Below are positions 61,169 through 64,000 of a DNA stretch of 64,000 nucleotides, piece by piece. The DNA is from Polycyclovorans sp002706265 (GTDB lineage Bacteria > Pseudomonadota > Gammaproteobacteria > Nevskiales > Nevskiaceae). Numbering within the stretch: the first letter of the stretch is position 1; each line of letters begins with the position of its first letter. The stretch covers positions 173,950 to 237,949 of the forward strand of contig CAXBBM010000005.1 in NCBI GenBank assembly GCA_963973915.1, given 5' to 3'. The position numbers and the translations under genes are program-made. A model generated the notes under the pieces. It did not search any database, was not told where the DNA came from, and saw nothing but the letters and a program-made list of their open reading frames with translations.

Positions 61169-62529
61169 GGCTGACGCTCCATGCGATCGGCCAGCATCAC
61201 CGCCGATTCTTCATCCAGCATCTGGATCAGCACTTTGGCGCGCGCCACCAGCAGCGAGTTGAGGAACAGCAGCGGAATCGCCGCTACCAGCCCCAGCACG
61301 GTGGTCACCAGGGCCTGCGAAATGCCGCCCGCCATCAGCTTGGGGTCGCCGGTGCCAAACACGGTGATGGCCTGGAAGGTGGCGATCATGCCCGTCACCG
61401 TTCCCAGCAGCCCCAACAGCGGGGCGACGGCCGCGAACAGCTTGACCAGCGATTGCGCCCGCTCGATGCGCGGCGTTTCCTTGAGCACCGCTTCGGACAG
61501 GCGCAATTCGACCAGCTCCGGGTCGTCGGTGGGCGCGGCGTCGTCGCTAAATGTGAGCAACAGACGCCCCAGTGGGTTGTTGGGCTTGGGATTGGCGCGA
61601 TCCGCCTGCTGGCGCCGCATGCGACCGCCGGCACTGGACAGATACCGCCACTGCACCAGGGCGATGACGATACCGATGAAGCCGATCACCAGAATCAGGA
61701 ACCCCACGGCGCCGCCCTGGCGGATGCGCTCCAGCAGGTCCGGTCGCTCGCCCTCGACCTTCAGCAAGGTGCCGCGTGAGGGATCGATCATCACCGGCAC
61801 GACGCCCGAATCTGCCGCCTCGAAGGCCGACGCCGTGCGCGCCCAGCCCCACGACGGCTGCTGCGGCAGGGCGACCAGCCTGCCGTCGGCGTCCAGACTG
61901 AGATATTCGCCGTCCGACATGGCCGTGAAAGGCCCCACCCGCACCACAGACTGGGTCTGGCCGACACCATCGGGCCGCACCACCTGGGCATCGAAGCGAA
62001 CGCTGCGCCCCGCTTCCACGGCCTGTTCGAGCATGGTGACCCACAGCGCTTCCAGATCACCGATCTCGGGCAGCTCGTTGCGTTCGGCGAGGCGATCAAG
62101 CAAGTCCAGCCGCTCCGGCGTCTGGGCGGTGATCAGCGATTCACTGGCGGTGCTGCGCAGATCGCTGGCGGTCTGGCGAATGCCGGCATACATCTGGTCC
62201 AGCTCGCCAACGTTGTCCCGCAACTGGGTCTTGAGGGCCTGAATCTCTTGCTGCTGCGCCTCGAATCGCTTGCGAATCGCATCGATGCGCGCCTGTGCCT
62301 GCTTTTGCTCGGCCTCAGCCTCGCGCAGCAGTGCCTGTTGCTTGGAACGGTCGCGCAGGAAGCGCGCCTCGCGCTCACGGTTGATCTCGCCGCCCTGTCT
62401 GGCCGCCTGCTCCACTTCGCGCAGCAGGGCATTCAGGTCGGGGCTCTGGGCGCCCAGCTGCGGCGCGACGGCCAGCAGGGCCACGACACCGGCCAGACCC
62501 ACGGCATTTTTCCAGGATGCGCGGATCAT
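61165..62529 (-). CDS. MotA/TolQ/ExbB-family protein, TtpC-like
   Basis: A 454-aa protein: signal peptide (1-27, ending QLGAQS), a long coiled-coil periplasmic region (about 30-120), a mixed region (about 130-265) and a C-terminal ExbB-type domain (about 270-445, with LLGLLGTVTGMIATF). This matches TtpC of Vibrio TonB2 systems, an extra ExbB-like protein needed for TonB2 function. ATG 62529 overlaps the DUF3450 stop as ATGA. Confidence 0.88.
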   Translation of the reverse strand: MIRASWKNAVGLAGVVALLAVAPQLGAQSPDLNALLREVEQAARQGGEINREREARFLRDRSKQQALLREAEAEQKQAQARIDAIRKRFEAQQQEIQALKTQLRDNVGELDQMYAGIRQTASDLRSTASESLITAQTPERLDLLDRLAERNELPEIGDLEALWVTMLEQAVEAGRSVRFDAQVVRPDGVGQTQSVVRVGPFTAMSDGEYLSLDADGRLVALPQQPSWGWARTASAFEAADSGVVPVMIDPSRGTLLKVEGERPDLLERIRQGGAVGFLILVIGFIGIVIALVQWRYLSSAGGRMRRQQADRANPKPNNPLGRLLLTFSDDAAPTDDPELVELRLSEAVLKETPRIERAQSLVKLFAAVAPLLGLLGTVTGMIATFQAITVFGTGDPKLMAGGISQALVTTVLGLVAAIPLLFLNSLLVARAKVLIQMLDEESAVMLADRMERQP

Positions 62530-63338
62530 GGCGTGCCCTCGGCGTTGTCATCGAGGGTGGGCAGCGCGCCCTCCAGAGATTCGATGGCGCCCACGTCTAC
62601 CGGCGCCTCCACGGGCAGCTTCATCAATGCGATCGGCGCAGTATCGCGGGCCATGCGCAGCCCCTGGCGAATGGTGCGTCGCAACCCGGAATCGGCAGGC
62701 TGCCACTCGCCCGCTTCGCGATCCCAACGGAAGGCCTCGCGGCCATCCAGGGTCAGCCCATAGAGGGCCAGCCGGCCCACACGCAGGATGTCAATGGTGC
62801 GCTCGCCCACTTGGCCGCGTTCTGCGTCCAGACCCTGGCCGTAATCAATCTCGATCTGGTAAGCCTCCAGCAGCCGACGGTACTTCTGTGCCAGTGAGGC
62901 CTCGGGATCGCTCATCAACTGCGTGACTTGCGTCAGGCGCTCCTGGCGCTCGGTTTCAAGAAACGGCAGGTCGCGTTCGATCAGGGCTTCAAAGGTATCG
63001 AGCATGCGCAGCATCAGCGGCATCAATTCGACCTCGGTGCGCTGCATGGCGTCGATCTGACGCCGCAGCGAGGCCTTCTCTTCTTCCTGACGCTCGGCAA
63101 TCGCTTCGAGCTGCTCGGCAAACACCGTGAGCTGCTGCGCCTGCCAGGTCGCCGCGCGATAGCGTTCGAGCAACGCCCGGGTCTGGTCATCAAGCTGGTT
63201 GATACGCTTCTGGGAAGCCGCCGCGTCGCGCTGCGCGCGCTCGGCGGTGCCCAAGGCCCGATCGACCGGGTCCTGGGCGGCAGCGCCATGAAGATGTAAC
63301 GCCCCGACGATGCCCACCACGGCAATGATGCTTTTCAA
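62526..63338 (-). CDS. DUF3450 family periplasmic protein
   Basis: A 270-aa exported coiled-coil protein. The likely start is TTG 63338, with GAGGAG 10 nt before it; it yields a signal peptide MKSIIAVVGIVGALHLHGAAAQ. ATG 63365 is possible but sits upstream of the ribosome site. DUF3450 is typically the first gene of TonB2-ExbB-ExbD-TPR operons. Long coiled coils are seen (QKRINQLDDQTRALLERYRAATWQAQQL). The function is unknown. Confidence 0.85.
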   Translation of the reverse strand: MKSIIAVVGIVGALHLHGAAAQDPVDRALGTAERAQRDAAASQKRINQLDDQTRALLERYRAATWQAQQLTVFAEQLEAIAERQEEEKASLRRQIDAMQRTEVELMPLMLRMLDTFEALIERDLPFLETERQERLTQVTQLMSDPEASLAQKYRRLLEAYQIEIDYGQGLDAERGQVGERTIDILRVGRLALYGLTLDGREAFRWDREAGEWQPADSGLRRTIRQGLRMARDTAPIALMKLPVEAPVDVGAIESLEGALPTLDDNAEGTP

Positions 63339-63496
63339 AATGCACTCGCTCCTCGATAACAACATTTTGTGTGACCCCGCCGAAACGCTGCCGGCCTTGT
63401 TCACTGGGTCTTCGGCCAAGAATAGCGATGTCGCCTGCCAGCGGCCAGCCCGAAGGCTCGATGTACTAGCCAATCAAACCGCCTCGAAAAAACCAG

Positions 63497-63524
63497 TTGA
63501 CGGAATGATCTGACGGCCTATAAT
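63497..63524 (+). promoter_or_regulatory. Sigma-70 promoter of tRNA-Gly
   Basis: TTGACG (63497-63502) and a perfect TATAAT (63519-63524) are spaced by 16 bp, 12 bp before the tRNA-Gly start. A GC-rich discriminator (GCGCGCC) follows the -10, typical of stable-RNA promoters under stringent control. Confidence 0.85.
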
Positions 63525-63536
63525 GCGCGCCACGAT

Positions 63537-63612
63537 GCGGGTGTAGCTCAGTTGGTAGAGCGCGACCTTGCCAAGGTCGAGGTCACGAGTTCGAGCCTCG
63601 TTACCCGCTCCA
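63537..63612 (+). tRNA. tRNA-Gly (anticodon GCC)
   Basis: A 76-nt cloverleaf: acceptor stem GCGGGTG/TACCCGC, D-arm AGCTCAGTTGGTAGAGC, anticodon loop TTGCCAA giving GCC (glycine), T-loop GTTCGAGCC, discriminator T and encoded CCA. It is preceded by a strong promoter and followed by a terminator, so it can be transcribed on its own. Confidence 0.97.
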
Positions 63613-63618
63613 AGAAAC

Positions 63619-63643
63619 AGCCCCGAAGGTTCGGGGCTTTTTT
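63619..63643 (+). terminator. Rho-independent terminator after tRNA-Gly
   Basis: AGCCCCGAA-GG-TTCGGGGCT forms a strong GC hairpin at 63619-63638 and is followed by a T run to 63643. It lies between the two tRNA genes, so it limits read-through to tRNA-Cys. Confidence 0.85.
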
Positions 63644-63679
63644 GTCTCAGGGCATTGTCTCTGGCGACACCGTCTCAAC

Positions 63680-63753
63680 GGCTGGGTGGCAGAGTGGTTA
63701 TGCAGCGGACTGCAAATCCGCGTACGCCGGTTCAATTCCGACCCCAGCCTCCA
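63680..63753 (+). tRNA. tRNA-Cys (anticodon GCA)
   Basis: A 74-nt cloverleaf beginning GGCTGGG and ending CCCAGCCTCCA, anticodon loop CTGCAAA with GCA (cysteine), T-arm with GGTTCAATTCC, encoded CCA. No clear own promoter is seen between the terminator and this gene, so it may depend on read-through. A hairpin follows. Confidence 0.96.
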
Positions 63754-63768
63754 ATTGCATGAATTCAG

Positions 63769-63796
63769 ATGGCGCCGAAAGGCGCCATTTGTCTTT
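63769..63796 (+). terminator. Rho-independent terminator after tRNA-Cys
   Basis: ATGGCGCC-GAAA-GGCGCCAT is an 8-bp stem with a stable tetraloop at 63769-63788, followed by a T-rich tail (TTTGTCTTT). It lies 15 bp after tRNA-Cys. Confidence 0.85.
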
Positions 63797-64000
63797 ATGA
63801 AACAATAATTTAGTGTCTGTAGTAGTAGCCACCTGTCGCTGCTGATCTGCCCAAAATCGTCGTTTGCAGTGGGGTCACAAGTGGGGTCAAAATCGGTCAT
63901 CCCGCCAATCTTGACTGGCAGCCTGAAATTGACCCCACATGGCTCTAAGGATCATCTGAAAAACCCCTGCAGAACAGCGCTGCCGAGGGTGCGATGACGA
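63797..64000. other. Unassigned DNA after tRNA-Cys, with short inverted repeats
   Basis: The last 204 bp hold no gene I can support. GTGGGGTCAA (63881-63890) and TTGACCCCAC (63929-63938) form an inverted repeat, and GTGGGGTCA occurs twice in a row (63869-63877 and 63881-63889). tRNA genes are common integration sites, so this could be the edge of an element, but no integrase can be confirmed. Confidence 0.4.

Noticed and set aside
63601..63900. A 99-codon minus-strand frame that might be the end of an integrase
   Set aside because: It reads through both tRNA terminators and tRNA-Cys, and no integrase catalytic motif is visible. An integrase cannot be supported from this window.
1..64000. CRISPR array or transposase
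   Set aside because: No regularly spaced repeat series and no DDE or serine/tyrosine recombinase gene was recognised. The 28-bp repeat occurs only twice.

Overview
The window is GC-rich chromosomal DNA from a gammaproteobacterium. The evidence is gene order. Reading leftward, tsaE-amiB-mutL-miaA-hfq-hflX-hflK-hflC repeats the Escherichia coli order, and pcnB-folK-panB-panC-panD-(x)-pgi and lptF/lptG divergent from pepA-holC-valS follow the order seen in Pseudomonas. High GC, dense gene packing, a MutL with endonuclease-type motifs and a TonB2/TtpC-like operon point away from Enterobacterales. A Nevskiales/Solimonadaceae-type or pseudomonad-like lineage would fit, but the genus cannot be read from the sequence. 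No transposase, prophage or CRISPR array is visible, and no stretch over 300 bases lacks a gene or RNA.

Layout. (1) 1-9860, minus strand: hflC (cut by the window edge), hflK, hflX, hfq, miaA, mutL, amidase, tsaE, nnr; queG is divergent. (2) 10938-18884, minus: a C39-like peptidase lipoprotein and partner, pgi, a 2OG-Fe(II) oxygenase, panD, panC, panB, folK, pcnB. The pcnB reading frame appears to start at a rare ATC codon. (3) 19010-30700: hydrolase, RDD protein, lptG/lptF (minus), pepA-holC, an accessory block (GlsB-like, RlpA-like, hydrolase with a possible leader ORF, LpxO-like hydroxylase), valS and fxsA. (4) 30775-33773: a three-gene set (retropepsin-like protease, inactive transglutaminase/multi-TM protein, RimK-like ATP-grasp ligase). 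(5) 33817-39599: pirin, OsmC, KefC-like antiporter, ExeA-like ATPase with GspB. (6) 39808-46413: TetR regulator divergent from a complete RND efflux operon. (7) 46617-54948: ArgD-like aminotransferase, then lexA-imuA-imuB-[dmeF, DUF486 remnant]-dnaE2, an SOS mutasome cassette with two SOS boxes and an unrelated insertion. (8) 54977-63338: AarF/UbiB-like protein, DUF6918, and a TonB2-type operon (DUF3450, TtpC-like, ExbB, ExbD, TonB) whose last gene fuses a TPR domain to a DUF1329 domain. (9) 63537-64000: tRNA-Gly and tRNA-Cys, each followed by a terminator, then unassigned DNA that could be the edge of an integrated element.

The most unusual items are the TPR-DUF1329 fusion in the TonB operon, the interrupted mutasome cassette, the RimK-like/7TM/retropepsin operon, the likely ATC start of pcnB, and a pair of 28-bp direct repeats between panC and panD. 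Many neighbouring genes overlap by four bases (ATGA or GTGA), which suggests widespread translational coupling.
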